Notes: generated by a model not told the origin, from the sequence alone. Counted from the stretch's first letter, positions 41,245-51,540 are shown. The stretch is DNA of 64,000 nucleotides from Flavipsychrobacter sp. (GCA_016787265.1 JAEUVF010000015.1:1-64000), one strand, 5' to 3'. Translations and numbers: made by a program.

Positions 41245-42351
41245 ATGGAAGAGGAAAAATATTGCCAGGTTGCCCTGACCAAAGTGTCTTCTATCGGTTA
41301 TGTGCACGCGAAATTATTAATGGAACATTTCGGATCTGCCAAAGCTATCTTTTCCGCATCGCTTCGGGAACTTCAGGCAATCGAAGGAATCGGCCCCCAA
41401 CGTGCCCGGCAAATTCGCAGCTATGAAGGTTTCCCTGAATGTCAGCAATTGGTCCGGCAATCCGAAGCAAAAGGTATTCGTCTGATCAGTTATGGAGATC
41501 CTGAATATCCGGCTTCTCTCAAAGAATGTTATGATCCTCCCAGCCTGCTTTATTATACCGGAACCGCTTCCCTTAATCTTCCAAGAACCGTCGCAATTAT
41601 AGGCACCCGAAATCACACTGAATATGGCAGACAGATTACTCAACAACTCGTAAAAGAATTTGCAGCTCACAATATTTGTGTTATCAGTGGAATGGCCTAT
41701 GGAATTGATGGACTTGCACACCGAACAGCATTGGAGCAGGGTTGTACCACCGTTGGTGTATTAGCACATGGGTTGGATCATATCTATCCTTCGACTCATA
41801 CCGGAATGGCAAAAGAGATTCTAAAAAATGGAGGGGCCCTGGTAACAGAATTCCCAATAGGCACCAAAGCGCAACGCCATCATTTTCCAATCCGCAATCG
41901 TATAGTTGCCGGCATCAGTAAAGCAGTTATTGTTATCGAAACAGGAATACGCGGAGGCAGTGTGATTACTGCAGGAATGGCAAACAGTTATAATATTCCC
42001 GTATTTATTGTTCCTGGCCGCCTTTCTGATAAATCAAGTGCAGGATGCAACCAGATGGCACGTGATCAAAAAGCAATAATCTTCACAAAAGTCTCCGATT
42101 TTCTGGAAGAGATGCAATGGCAGCAAAATGAAAACTATTCCAGGCAACCAGTTCAACTTGGGCTGCTTCCAGATCTCGATCCGTCCTCTACCCTGCTGGT
42201 TCATCTCCTCGGAAAACATGGAATATTACCACTCGATCAGTTATATATTTTAAGCGGACTGGAATCCGGTACAGCAGCCAAAGCTATCCTGGACCTGGAA
42301 TTAAGCGGTGTAATCAAATTATTACCTGGAAGAAGATATACCCTATCCTGA
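41245..42351 (+). CDS. dprA: DNA-processing protein DprA
   Basis: A 368-residue protein; ATG at 41245 is preferred to a TTG at 41227. An N-terminal SAM/HhH-like domain (LQAIEGIGPQRARQI) precedes the Rossmann-like DprA fold with AIIGTRNHTEYG, ISGMAYGIDGLAHRTAL, VLAHGLDHIYPSTH and RNRIVAGIS. A winged-helix DML1-like C-terminus follows. It loads RecA onto incoming single-stranded DNA during transformation. Confidence 0.95.
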   Translation: MEEEKYCQVALTKVSSIGYVHAKLLMEHFGSAKAIFSASLRELQAIEGIGPQRARQIRSYEGFPECQQLVRQSEAKGIRLISYGDPEYPASLKECYDPPSLLYYTGTASLNLPRTVAIIGTRNHTEYGRQITQQLVKEFAAHNICVISGMAYGIDGLAHRTALEQGCTTVGVLAHGLDHIYPSTHTGMAKEILKNGGALVTEFPIGTKAQRHHFPIRNRIVAGISKAVIVIETGIRGGSVITAGMANSYNIPVFIVPGRLSDKSSAGCNQMARDQKAIIFTKVSDFLEEMQWQQNENYSRQPVQLGLLPDLDPSSTLLVHLLGKHGILPLDQLYILSGLESGTAAKAILDLELSGVIKLLPGRRYTLS

Positions 42352-42373
42352 ACCAGGGGTGGCAGTACAAAAA

Positions 42374-42406
42374 TTTGGCACATACACAACCAGCTTCCTA
42401 TCTTTG
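42374..42406 (+). promoter_or_regulatory. guaB promoter, leaderless
   Basis: TTTG at 42374, then 21 nt, then TATCTTTG at 42399-42406. Both match the Bacteroidota consensus. The ATG begins 3 nt later. Confidence 0.75.
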
Positions 42407-42409
42407 CAC

Positions 42410-43912
42410 ATGGCAACAAGAAAGACCACTCCCCGAAAACTCGATTTATCCCACAAATTTTTTGGTGAAGGCCTGACCTTCGATGACGTGCTCCTGGTTC
42501 CCGCTTTTTCAGAAGTGCTGCCAAGAGAAGTTTCCATTCGTTCCAAACTGACACGCTCCATCTCCCTGCAGATTCCGATGCTCTCTGCGGCTATGGATAC
42601 CGTTACGGAAGCACAACTCGCAATCGCCCTGGCAAGAGAAGGCGGGATTGGCATGCTCCACAAAAACATGAGTATTGAACGACAGGCGGAACAGGTACGT
42701 AAGGTGAAAAGAAGCGAAAGCGGCATGATCATCGACCCGGTTACACTTTCTCCGGATGCCACGATAGGAGATGCACTGCGCCTCATGAAAGAAAATAAAA
42801 TCGGAGGGATTCCCATTGTTGATAAGAATAACAAATTGGTAGGCATTCTCACCAATCGAGACCTTCGGTTTGAAACAGCCAAGTCAAAAAAAGTGAGTGA
42901 AGTCATGACCAAAGACCGACTGGTTACTGCACCTGAAGGAACCGACATGAAAAAAGCGGAAAAGATCCTTCAGCAACATAAAATTGAAAAACTACCGGTA
43001 GTAAGGAAGGATGGCAAACTAGCCGGCCTTATCACTTACCGCGACATTCTGCAATTGCATAGTTTTCCACACGCTAATAAAGATTCTTTTGGTCGCTTAG
43101 TAGTTGGCGCAGCAGTAGGCATTACCAAAGACATGCTTGACCGCGTTGCAGCCCTGCAACATGTGGGAGTGGATGTAATCACCCTTGATTCCGCACATGG
43201 TCATACCAAAGGAGTTATGGAAGCGGTGAAAACCATCAAAAAGAATTTTAAAGAATTACAGGTAATAGCAGGTAATGTGGGAACAGCCGACGGAGCAAGA
43301 GCCCTTGCAGAAGCTGGTGCTGATTGCGTAAAAGTGGGTATTGGTCCGGGTTCTATTTGTACCACACGTATCGTTGCAGGTGCAGGTGTTCCCCAACTTA
43401 CCGCCATCATGGAAGCCTACAGCACCCTGCAACCGATGGGCATCCCTCTGATTGCAGATGGAGGTATCCGGTATACCGGTGACATGGTAAAAGCATTGGC
43501 AGCCGGTGCCAGTTGTGTAATGATGGGTAGCGTGTTTGCAGGAGTTGAGGAAAGTCCGGGTGAAACCATTATTTACGAAGGCCGAAAATTCAAAGAATAC
43601 CGGGGTATGGGTTCCATCGGAGCCATGTCTCAGGGTTCAAGCGACCGCTATTTCCAGGATGTGGAAGACGATATAAAAAAACTGGTTCCGGAAGGTATCG
43701 AAGGAAGAGTCGCTTATAAAGGATACCTGAAAGAAGTTGTTGCCCAGTTTGTGGGTGGTTTACGTGCAGGCATGGGGTATTGCGGTGCTAAAGATCTGGA
43801 AACCCTTCAAAAAACAGCCCGCTTCACTAAGATCACGAATGCCGGGATGAAGGAAAGTCACGCGCACGATGTAGACATCACCAAAGAAGCTCCTAACTAT
43901 AGCAGGAAATAA
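42410..43912 (+). CDS. guaB: IMP dehydrogenase
   Basis: A 500-residue enzyme using the ATG at 42410 (MATRKTT); the promoter position excludes the upstream start. It has a TIM barrel with a nested CBS-domain pair (about 105-225). The catalytic loop GIGPGSICTTRIVAGAGVPQ contains the nucleophilic Cys, and IADGGIRYTGDMVKALAAGA binds phosphate. The flap RGMGSIGAM follows. It converts IMP to XMP, the first step to GMP. Confidence 0.96.
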   Translation: MATRKTTPRKLDLSHKFFGEGLTFDDVLLVPAFSEVLPREVSIRSKLTRSISLQIPMLSAAMDTVTEAQLAIALAREGGIGMLHKNMSIERQAEQVRKVKRSESGMIIDPVTLSPDATIGDALRLMKENKIGGIPIVDKNNKLVGILTNRDLRFETAKSKKVSEVMTKDRLVTAPEGTDMKKAEKILQQHKIEKLPVVRKDGKLAGLITYRDILQLHSFPHANKDSFGRLVVGAAVGITKDMLDRVAALQHVGVDVITLDSAHGHTKGVMEAVKTIKKNFKELQVIAGNVGTADGARALAEAGADCVKVGIGPGSICTTRIVAGAGVPQLTAIMEAYSTLQPMGIPLIADGGIRYTGDMVKALAAGASCVMMGSVFAGVEESPGETIIYEGRKFKEYRGMGSIGAMSQGSSDRYFQDVEDDIKKLVPEGIEGRVAYKGYLKEVVAQFVGGLRAGMGYCGAKDLETLQKTARFTKITNAGMKESHAHDVDITKEAPNYSRK

Positions 43913-43928
43913 TTAAAGGGGGATGAAC

Positions 43929-43936
43929 TATTTTCG
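43929..43936 (+). promoter_or_regulatory. -7 box of lnt, probably leaderless
   Basis: TATTTTCG ends 5 nt before the ATG at 43942. It has the TAnnTTCG form also found before pth and the nucleoid-protein gene. Confidence 0.4.
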
Positions 43937-43941
43937 CTGTA

Positions 43942-45552
43942 ATGAAGAAGTTTCATCCCTTTCTTTTATCTGTTGCCAGTGGTCTTATGTTAGCAGCAGC
44001 CTGGCCACCCATGCCAACCACCCTGCTGATTTTCATAGCCTTTCTTCCGCTTTTCTACCTGCTTGAACAGGGCCCATCCCGGTTTGCATTTGTAGCCTGG
44101 TCTTTTCTTGCCATGCTGATCTGGAACAGTATTACTACCTGGTGGATCTGGAACTCCACTGATGTAGGTGCAATAGGTGCCATCCTTGCCAATTCCGCAT
44201 TCATGAGCCTGCCCTGGCTTGCACTTTACAATATTCATCAACGACTTGGTGCCAAATTCAGTTACTGGGCCTTTCTGGCCTGCTGGATGACCTTTGAATA
44301 CATCCACCTGAATTGGGAACTGAGCTGGCCCTGGTTAACGCTCGGTAATGTTTTTGCCAATACACCTAACTGGATTCAGTGGTATGAATTCACAGGTACT
44401 TCAGGTGGCTCTCTATGGGTTTTATTAATCAATATTTTGATCATTCAGCAAATCCGTAATACGGTTCAATTCCGAAAATTTCTGAATCGAAGGCTTGCCC
44501 TTTGCCTGGCAGCGGGAATCGGATTGCCGATACTGATATCCTACCTGGTAAAAGCAACCAGTTTACCCATATTAACAACTGATCAGCAGTCAGGAAAAAA
44601 CATAGTGGTTGTGCAACCCAACATCGATCCCTATGCGAAGTTTTTTCCGGGCACACAGGAACAGCAGTTGCAACAACTGATCAGCTTGAGTGAATCAGCC
44701 ATCGACAGCCAGACGGCCCTGGTAGTATGGCCGGAAACTGCCATTAATTCTCCTAACGGTATTGACGAAGCACGTTTAAAACAGAATAGTTCATTGAATC
44801 CCATCTGGGCTTTTCTGTCAAAGCATCCTACTATCAGACTGGTATCCGGTATAGAAGCCTATGGTCTTTTACCGGAGGACACAAAATCTCCCTATGCCCG
44901 GCCCATTCCCGGATCTAACCTGAATTATGAGGCATATAATGCTGCGGCACTGCTGGACAGCTCAGGCATCATCAGCCGCTACCACAAATCCAAACTGGTA
45001 CCCGGAGTAGAAACGCTACCCTCCTTTCTCCGGTTTATGGACCAATGGTTTGAACAGTTTGGGGGAACTACCGGAGGGTATGCAAAACAGGAAGAAAGAA
45101 CAGTGCTGGTTGATCAAAACAGTGGTTTAGCAATCGCCCCTGCAATTTGCTATGAATCCATCTATGGTGATTTCATGTCAGGATTTTTTCGGAATAAGGC
45201 CAACCTGATGGTCATTATCACCAATGATGGCTGGTGGGGTAATACAGCCGGCCATAAACAGCACCTTGCCTATGCCCGCCTGCGTGCCATCGAAACCCGC
45301 AGATGGGTAGTAAGAAGTGCCAATACCGGGATCAGTGCATTTATTGACCCGTTTGGCACTATTGTACAGCAGCAGGGTTGGGACACAGCTGCTGCCATCA
45401 GACAGGAAATAATTCCAATGGACAAACAGACCTTGTTTGTTCGATTTGGCGACTGGATTTCATGGATCATGATTGTGTTGGCCATTTTACTGGTTTCCTG
45501 GTCGAGTATTTTATTTTTAATTCGCAGGAAAACTGCAAAAACCACCAGCTGA
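43942..45552 (+). CDS. lnt: Apolipoprotein N-acyltransferase
   Basis: A 536-residue inner-membrane enzyme. N-terminal helices (about 1-200) are followed by a carbon-nitrogen hydrolase domain. VVWPETAIN holds the catalytic Glu, RYHKSKLVPGVETLP the Lys, and PAICYESIYGDF the Cys. It adds the third acyl chain to lipoproteins, in keeping with the many lipoproteins in this window. A final helix closes the protein. Its stop overlaps the hydrolase ATG (ATGA-type overlap). Confidence 0.95.
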   Translation: MKKFHPFLLSVASGLMLAAAWPPMPTTLLIFIAFLPLFYLLEQGPSRFAFVAWSFLAMLIWNSITTWWIWNSTDVGAIGAILANSAFMSLPWLALYNIHQRLGAKFSYWAFLACWMTFEYIHLNWELSWPWLTLGNVFANTPNWIQWYEFTGTSGGSLWVLLINILIIQQIRNTVQFRKFLNRRLALCLAAGIGLPILISYLVKATSLPILTTDQQSGKNIVVVQPNIDPYAKFFPGTQEQQLQQLISLSESAIDSQTALVVWPETAINSPNGIDEARLKQNSSLNPIWAFLSKHPTIRLVSGIEAYGLLPEDTKSPYARPIPGSNLNYEAYNAAALLDSSGIISRYHKSKLVPGVETLPSFLRFMDQWFEQFGGTTGGYAKQEERTVLVDQNSGLAIAPAICYESIYGDFMSGFFRNKANLMVIITNDGWWGNTAGHKQHLAYARLRAIETRRWVVRSANTGISAFIDPFGTIVQQQGWDTAAAIRQEIIPMDKQTLFVRFGDWISWIMIVLAILLVSWSSILFLIRRKTAKTTS

Positions 45553-46316
45553 TGTACTATCAACGTATTGGATCAGGAACACCTATCATATTGATTCACG
45601 GGTTTGGTGAAGACAGCCGAATCTGGGAAAACCAGGTTGAACTACAGGGTGCAAATTGTCAACTGATCATCCCGGATCTGCCGGGAACTGGCAAATCCAA
45701 CCCCCAAAACGGACTAACCATGGAATCCATGGCAGCAGGTATCCGGGATATACTGGATAAAGAAAAGATCGCGCAATGCGCCCTTTTGGGCCACTCCATG
45801 GGAGGTTATATCAGCCTGGCATTTGCTGAATTATTTCCAGATCGCATCAATGGGCTTGGATTATTGCATTCGAGTGCATTCGCCGACAGTGACACCAAAA
45901 AAGAAACCCGCCGCAAAAGCATTGAATTTATCAAAAAACAGGGCACCCGTGCTTTCCTTGAAGCCTCCACCCCCAACCTGTTTGCAGAAGAAAACCGGCT
46001 ACCCATGTCTGGCTTAATTAATATGCTGGTTGATCGGCACGCCAATATGGATCCAGCAACGTTAATAACGTTTTCAGAAGCCATGATGGCACGGCCCGAC
46101 AGAACCGAAATGCTCAAAAAAGCCAGGTTCCCGGTGTTGTTCATCGTGGGGAAAGGTGATCAGGCAATACCTTTCACAGACTCCATGCAACAGGTGTATC
46201 TGCCTGATTTGTCCTATATTTATATACTTGAAAAGTCCGGGCACGTGGGTATGCTGGAAGAATCCCTGAACTTCAATCAGGCAATACATGATTTTATTTC
46301 CAGTCTACCGATGTAG
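45552..46316 (+). CDS. Alpha/beta hydrolase
   Basis: A 254-residue alpha/beta-fold protein starting at the ATG overlapping the lnt stop. IILIHGFGEDSRIW supplies the oxyanion region, LLGHSMGGYISL the nucleophile elbow Ser, IVGKGDQAI the Asp region and EKSGHVGMLE the His. The substrate is unknown. The overlap with lnt suggests co-translation, but a functional link is not shown. Confidence 0.88.
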   Translation: MYYQRIGSGTPIILIHGFGEDSRIWENQVELQGANCQLIIPDLPGTGKSNPQNGLTMESMAAGIRDILDKEKIAQCALLGHSMGGYISLAFAELFPDRINGLGLLHSSAFADSDTKKETRRKSIEFIKKQGTRAFLEASTPNLFAEENRLPMSGLINMLVDRHANMDPATLITFSEAMMARPDRTEMLKKARFPVLFIVGKGDQAIPFTDSMQQVYLPDLSYIYILEKSGHVGMLEESLNFNQAIHDFISSLPM

Positions 46317-46333
46317 TCAGTCAACCATTTTAG

Positions 46334-48985
46334 ATGAAAACAATCGGTATACTGCTGTTGGTGTTGTTTGGGATAAGCTCTGCTGCACTAGCTGCGCATA
46401 TCAGGGGTGGTGAATTAACTTACCGGTATCTTGGTACAAACGCATCAAACGATTCATCCAGATATGAACTTACCTTAAAACTATATGTTGATTGTAATGC
46501 CAGAAGTGAAGGACAGTTAGATAATGAAGTCTTCTTCAGTATTTTCAGTAAAACAGGAGGAATTGCGTTTTATCAAACAGTTGAAGCCCCCTTTATCACA
46601 GACCAGCGTATTCAATACGACCCCAAGTCTAACCCCTGTATTCTCAACCCTCCTACAGATGTTTGTTACCAGCTTCGCTATTATACCGTTAATGTAACCC
46701 TGAAAAACTCAGAGGATGGTTATTCGATTTCTTTCCAACGGTGTTGCCGGATTGATAACATCCGGAATGTTTCAGGAAACAGTGGTGATGTAGGCGCTAC
46801 TTATTCCTGTGAAATTCCGGGAACCAAAGTACTCAATGATGCAATTGCCAATTCAAGTCCCTCCTTTAACCCAAACGATGCTATTGCAATTTGCGTCGGA
46901 AGCGCTTTCAGATTTGACTTTTCGGCAAAAGACGAAAATAAGGACTCGCTGGCCTATGAATTTTGCAATGCCTATGTTGGAGGTGGCCGTTCGCCCGGCG
47001 AATGCACTTCCTGTACCTCCCCCAACCCAACCTCCACACCTCCTCACTCTTCTATCAATTACAGGGGCGGTTTCAATGGCACAAACCCTCTTAGCGGAAC
47101 AGTAAGCATTGACCAGAATACTGGCCTGATTACCGGTATTGCTCCAAATGCTGTTGGCCAGTATGTGGTCACTGTCTGTGTTCGCGAATACCGGCGGGGA
47201 GTACTGATTAATACCCATCGAAAAGATATTCATATTGCAGTATCCAATTGCCAGCCTTTAAGAGCATTTCTGAGTCCGGACTATAACTTTTGCGATGACT
47301 TCAATGTTACATTTCAAAATGGCCAGGCAAATCCTGCAGGTGCTGTTTATATCTGGAATTTCGGAGACGGTTCACAGAACGATACGATAAGAACTGCACT
47401 GGGCCAGATTCAACACCAATATGCTGACACAGGAACCTACACCGTTAAATTAAAAGTTTTATTAGCCGGCGGTCAGTGCGTTGATTCCACCACAACGCTG
47501 GCGAAAGTGTATCCCGGCTTTTTTCCAGGCTTTATCTCCAGTGGCTCCTGTATACTTACCCCCTTCCGGTTTGTAGACACAACCAGGAGCAGATATGGTA
47601 CCGTTAGTAAATGGGCCTGGAATTTTGGCGATGAAACTACCAATACAGACGTTTCCACTATCCAAAACCCCTCCTATAAATTCAATTCTCTTGGTTTTAA
47701 AACAGTTACCCTCCAGGTAGAGAGCGACAAAGGCTGCAAAGGAACAGCCACTGTTCAGGTAGAGGTCAGAGATCGCCCGAACCTGGTTCTGCCCTTCAAA
47801 GACACCCTGATTTGCAGTATTGATGAATTACCGCTCATTGCAACAGCACCGGGAACCTTAAATCCTGTTTTCACCTGGACTCCAGCTTATAACATTCGCT
47901 TTGCCAATACCCCCAACCCTATTGTGGAACCCAAAGTGACCACCACCTACAAAGTAAATGTGAACGATGATGGATGTACAACAGATGATTCCATCCGTGT
48001 TCGGGTAGTTGATCAGGTTACATTAAGCACTTCTCCGGATACAACAATTTGCCTTACAGATCCGGTTCAAATGTTTGCCCTGGGAGATGGCCTTCGATTT
48101 GAATGGACTCCGGCTGGTGACCTGGATGATCCAACCAGTCGCACTCCTTTTGCAACTCCAACCACTACTACTACTTATTCTGTAACAGCGCGGATTGGAG
48201 GCTGTTCCGCTACTGACCAGGTTACCATTCGTACCATTCCATATCCCGGCGCAGATGCAGGGCAAGACCGGTTTATTTGCTATCTCGATTCAACCCAGCT
48301 TACAGCAACCATTCAGGCTGCTTTCTTTAATTGGTCGCCACAAAGCACCTTACTTGATGCCAATACACTTACTCCAATAGCCTTCCCACGGTTCAGCACC
48401 CGCTATGTACTTACCGTTACTGACACCATTGGTTGTCCCAAGCCAGGTAGAGATACGGTACTTATTGGGGTGCGCCCACCAGTACAGGCATTCGCCGGAA
48501 ACGACACTGCCATAGTGGTTGGACAACCACTTCAACTGAGAGCAACAGGTGGGGCTAATTATATCTGGCAACCGTCCACCGGATTATCAGACCCGCTGAT
48601 AGCGAATCCTATTGCTAATATTACTCAGAATCAGACCTATACGGTTAGGGTTGCAACTCCTGAAGATTGCTTTGCATTGGATACGATTACTATCACTGTT
48701 TTTACCACCGCACCTGATATTTTTGTTCCCAACGCATTTACTCCGGGCAAAAGCACCAATATGATTTTCCGTCCCATTCCCGTAGGTATTGCCCAGATTG
48801 AGTATTTCAGGGTTTTCAACCGCTGGGGACAAATGGTATACAGCAGCTCAAGTGCCAATGAAGGGTGGGATGGCAAGGTCAGTGGGCGCGATCAGGGAAC
48901 CGACACGTATGTGTGGATGGTACAGGGTCGTGATTATACCGGGAAAGTAATTTTCAAAAAAGGCACCGTAGTTTTGATACGGTAG
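46334..48985 (+). CDS. PKD-domain surface protein with T9SS type B sorting domain
   Basis: An 883-residue protein with a signal peptide (about 1-20, ending LAAH). The N-terminal domain begins HIRGGELTYRYLG. Two PKD domains are visible (VYIWNFGDGSQND and KWAWNFGDETTN). Three or more Ig-like repeats with FTWTPAYNI, FEWTPAGDL, FNWSPQSTL and YIWQPSTGL follow. The C-terminus is a type B sorting domain (FVPNAFTPGKSTN, FRVFNRWGQMVY, GWDGKVSGRDQGTDTYVWMVQGRD). It is probably exported by the type IX system and held at the surface; adhesin function is a guess. Confidence 0.88.
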   Translation: MKTIGILLLVLFGISSAALAAHIRGGELTYRYLGTNASNDSSRYELTLKLYVDCNARSEGQLDNEVFFSIFSKTGGIAFYQTVEAPFITDQRIQYDPKSNPCILNPPTDVCYQLRYYTVNVTLKNSEDGYSISFQRCCRIDNIRNVSGNSGDVGATYSCEIPGTKVLNDAIANSSPSFNPNDAIAICVGSAFRFDFSAKDENKDSLAYEFCNAYVGGGRSPGECTSCTSPNPTSTPPHSSINYRGGFNGTNPLSGTVSIDQNTGLITGIAPNAVGQYVVTVCVREYRRGVLINTHRKDIHIAVSNCQPLRAFLSPDYNFCDDFNVTFQNGQANPAGAVYIWNFGDGSQNDTIRTALGQIQHQYADTGTYTVKLKVLLAGGQCVDSTTTLAKVYPGFFPGFISSGSCILTPFRFVDTTRSRYGTVSKWAWNFGDETTNTDVSTIQNPSYKFNSLGFKTVTLQVESDKGCKGTATVQVEVRDRPNLVLPFKDTLICSIDELPLIATAPGTLNPVFTWTPAYNIRFANTPNPIVEPKVTTTYKVNVNDDGCTTDDSIRVRVVDQVTLSTSPDTTICLTDPVQMFALGDGLRFEWTPAGDLDDPTSRTPFATPTTTTTYSVTARIGGCSATDQVTIRTIPYPGADAGQDRFICYLDSTQLTATIQAAFFNWSPQSTLLDANTLTPIAFPRFSTRYVLTVTDTIGCPKPGRDTVLIGVRPPVQAFAGNDTAIVVGQPLQLRATGGANYIWQPSTGLSDPLIANPIANITQNQTYTVRVATPEDCFALDTITITVFTTAPDIFVPNAFTPGKSTNMIFRPIPVGIAQIEYFRVFNRWGQMVYSSSSANEGWDGKVSGRDQGTDTYVWMVQGRDYTGKVIFKKGTVVLIR

Positions 48986-49004
48986 TTACAAAGGATTCAT
49001 TCAG

Positions 49005-49763
49005 ATGAAACATATTGCATTGATCACAGGAGCAAGCTCCGGTTTTGGCTGGGCAACCGCCAGAAAATTGGCAGAAAAAGGATATGACCTGATTTTAACG
49101 GGCCGCAGAGGAGACCGGCTGCAGGAACTGGAAACTGAGCTTCACCAAATGTTCGGTACAAAATGCCGGTTACTGGTATTTGATATAAGAGATAAAAAAA
49201 TGGTTTTTCAGCAACTTGAAAACCTTGAACAAGACTGGAAGAAGATCGATTTATTAATTAATAATGCCGGACTGGCCCTGGGAAGAGACTATTTTGAAGA
49301 CGCTGATATGGACGATTGGGAAACGATGATCGATACCAACCTCAAGGGGGTAATTTATATGACCCGCGCCGTGTTGCCCCACATGATTTCCAATAAAAAA
49401 GGACATATCATTAATATGGGATCGATTGCCGGTAAAGAGATCTACGAAAAAGGGAATGTATACTGTGCTTCCAAACATGCGCTCGATGCCTTATCCAGGT
49501 CCATGCGGGTGGATCTGCTCCGACATGGTATAAAAGTTACCGCCATTCATCCGGGAGCTGCAGAAACAGAATTTTCCATCGTGCGGTTCAAAGGGGATCA
49601 GGAGAAAGCGGAGTCTGTTTACAAGGGCTTCAAACCCCTTGATGCTGAAGACATTGCAGAAACCATCTGGTTCTGCGCCAGTCAGCCGCCCCATGTTTGC
49701 ATCAATGATCTTGAAATTACCTGTACGGCGCAAGCGAATGCCTACCTCTTTCATAAGGAATAA
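49005..49763 (+). CDS. SDR-family oxidoreductase (YdfG-like)
   Basis: A 252-residue short-chain dehydrogenase. ITGASSGFGWATA binds NADP, with LTGRRGDRL next to it. INNAGLALG, the catalytic Ser in NMGSIAGKE and YCASKHA (Tyr and Lys) are present. It closely resembles YdfG-type enzymes that oxidise serine, 3-hydroxy acids or reduce malonic semialdehyde. It follows the surface protein by 19 nt on the same strand. Confidence 0.9.
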   Translation: MKHIALITGASSGFGWATARKLAEKGYDLILTGRRGDRLQELETELHQMFGTKCRLLVFDIRDKKMVFQQLENLEQDWKKIDLLINNAGLALGRDYFEDADMDDWETMIDTNLKGVIYMTRAVLPHMISNKKGHIINMGSIAGKEIYEKGNVYCASKHALDALSRSMRVDLLRHGIKVTAIHPGAAETEFSIVRFKGDQEKAESVYKGFKPLDAEDIAETIWFCASQPPHVCINDLEITCTAQANAYLFHKE

Positions 49764-49909
49764 AAAAGCGGACTGACCTTACAATAGCAGTCCCATCCTG
49801 ACGTTTAATTCTGGAATTCCAAACCCTGTTCTAATCCAGCCTGGTTTTTGTGGTATTACAAAATAGCCACATATCAGTGCAGGTGATTAGATGAATGAAA
49901 ACTGTTAGG

Positions 49910-50407
49910 ATGAAAAACCTTATTTTTTCTGCCCTCACCATGGCGGCCATTGCCCTAACCGGCACAACTCATGCGCAGGAGCTTATCCGGCAGCAGACCT
50001 GCCAGACCCAATCAGTCCAGCACCAAATCGACAGTGTCAAACGGTATTATTCTTCCCATGGATTTTCCCTGATGAGAGAAGCCAGCATGCAGATGGAAAG
50101 TCAGTATGAAATGCCCATCATCGTTCCACTAACCCAGGGTGAATGGTACAGTTTTGTTTATGTGGGAAACCCCGAATCCAGATTGCATGAAGTTCGTATG
50201 TACGACTATATGGAGAAAATGGTGATCTACCGTAAAAACCTTAAAAAAGATCCTTCTGCCAACGTAATCAATTTCACTTACGAACCGGCGGCCAGTGAAT
50301 ATCACATTATCAAGCCCGTTCAGATACACAACAAACAAAAGGACCTTTGCGGATATGTGATGTTATTCAAACGAACGGATAAAAGAACTGCCACCACTGG
50401 AAAATAA
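49910..50407 (+). CDS. Exported hypothetical protein
   Basis: A 165-residue protein; the ATG at 49910 gives a clean signal peptide (MKNLIFSALTMAAIALTGTTHAQ). The mature part has two Cys (near 36 and 150) and a beta-rich stretch (GEWYSFVYVGNPESRLHEVRMYDYMEKMVIYRK). I do not recognise the family. A terminator at 50410 confirms the 3' end. Confidence 0.55.
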   Translation: MKNLIFSALTMAAIALTGTTHAQELIRQQTCQTQSVQHQIDSVKRYYSSHGFSLMREASMQMESQYEMPIIVPLTQGEWYSFVYVGNPESRLHEVRMYDYMEKMVIYRKNLKKDPSANVINFTYEPAASEYHIIKPVQIHNKQKDLCGYVMLFKRTDKRTATTGK

Positions 50408-50412
50408 AAACC

Positions 50413-50443
50413 AAAGAGGCCTGGATATTATCCTGGCCTCTTT
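50413..50443 (+). terminator. Intrinsic terminator
   Basis: AAAGAGGCC and GGCCTCTTT form a 9-bp stem, with an inner GGATA/TATCC pairing in the loop, followed by AGTT. It lies just after the stop of the exported hypothetical gene. Confidence 0.75.
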
Positions 50444-50532
50444 AGTTAAACCAACCGTCCTGCAATATTTTTTAGCAACGCTATAAAACAAAAGTAACCA
50501 CTAAATAAAGCCTGAACAATACCCTAATGTGG

Positions 50533-51126
50533 TTATTCCTTACTGTCCAATATTGAATTCAGCTGAATCCAATCCTGCAAAATGAGCATTTCTTTTTTGA
50601 TTCCCTTACGGATCTGTTGAATCATTATGAATGCTCCCGGCGGAACACTTACACAACATAAAATCGTTAACCACAAAGGTGCATGTCGGCTGAATTCAGG
50701 CATCAGCAAATAGAATCCAACCAGGTAAATGCCTACAACTGATATGGTAACCGGACCATGAATAAACTTTCTGAAACTACGATACCGGATAGTCGCTTTT
50801 GTATAGGCTTCCGCAGACAACCAGGTTTGAATACGATGTGCTTTACGGATGCTGAAAACTTCAATCAGAATTCTGACCAGAAGGGTTGCAAACATTAGCC
50901 ATACACCTGTTTTGCCATACACCGTTGAATACGGATACCACTTTATCAGGAACAAATAAATCAGCAATGCTGTACAGCTCAAAATCACAATGGTAATGTA
51001 TTGCGAAAAAAGACTCGCATTTCTTTTCGCAACTGCCTGGTTTGACCAATCCGCAGATTTGGAATCACGGGCAACAGACTGCTCTTTCTTCCAGGACTGT
51101 TTCAACTCAAATAATTCATCCTGCAT
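50533..51126 (-). CDS. Membrane protein of an ECF sigma operon
   Basis: A 197-residue protein with a soluble N-terminus (MQDELFELKQSWKKEQ) and four predicted membrane helices (about 40-58, 72-92, 125-143, 150-170). Proteins of this type follow small ECF sigma genes in Bacteroidota and may act as anti-sigma factors or signal partners. Its start overlaps the end of the broken sigma gene. It appears intact although its partner is not. Confidence 0.6.
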   Translation of the reverse strand: MQDELFELKQSWKKEQSVARDSKSADWSNQAVAKRNASLFSQYITIVILSCTALLIYLFLIKWYPYSTVYGKTGVWLMFATLLVRILIEVFSIRKAHRIQTWLSAEAYTKATIRYRSFRKFIHGPVTISVVGIYLVGFYLLMPEFSRHAPLWLTILCCVSVPPGAFIMIQQIRKGIKKEMLILQDWIQLNSILDSKE

Positions 51127-51540
51127 GGCTCATAAAATTTTTAATTCTTTGTTTAATACGATGAATTTTGACCCTCAGTGTCGCCTCACTAATACCCATA
51201 ACCGAAGCGATCTGATCATATTCCAACTCATCTAATACCATCATGATAAGGAGTTTATCCACTTCTCCCAATTGTCCTATTGCACGATACAATTCGTTTA
51301 CCTGTTCTCTCCCGGCAACCGCTGCATCTATATCCTGATCTCTCAAATTCTCCAATTGTTCTTATAATTTGCTTCTCCCCTGAATTTTGACAAGGCATTC
51401 CATACGTTGATAAAAACATCATGAGCAAGATCTTCAGCAAGTGCCCGATCGCCGTTTAAAAAACCCGTACAGACCTGTTTTACCATGGGCGCATAATCCC
51501 TGTACAACTGATCAAATAAATCGCTGAACTGTCTGCTCAT
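51116..51540 (-). pseudogene. ECF sigma factor, frameshifted and internally deleted
   Basis: The first part (51540 to about 51345; MSRQFSDLFDQLYRDYAPMV then LAEDLAHDVFINVWNALSKFRGEA) is a sigma-70 region 2 that soon reads into a stop after NNWRI. Region 4 (YRAIGQLGEVDKLLIMMVLDELEYDQIASVMGISEATLRVKIHRIKQRIKNF) continues in another frame to 51116. The usual STWLYRIA... helix of region 2.4 and much of the linker are absent, about 25 residues by comparison with family members. It therefore looks like a pseudogene; sequencing error could explain the frameshift but not the missing segment. It starts with an ATGA overlap on the hydrolase stop. Confidence 0.75.

Noticed and set aside
49770..49800. 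Terminator after the SDR gene
   Set aside because: A GGACTG/CAGTCC pairing exists but the loop is large and no T-run follows.
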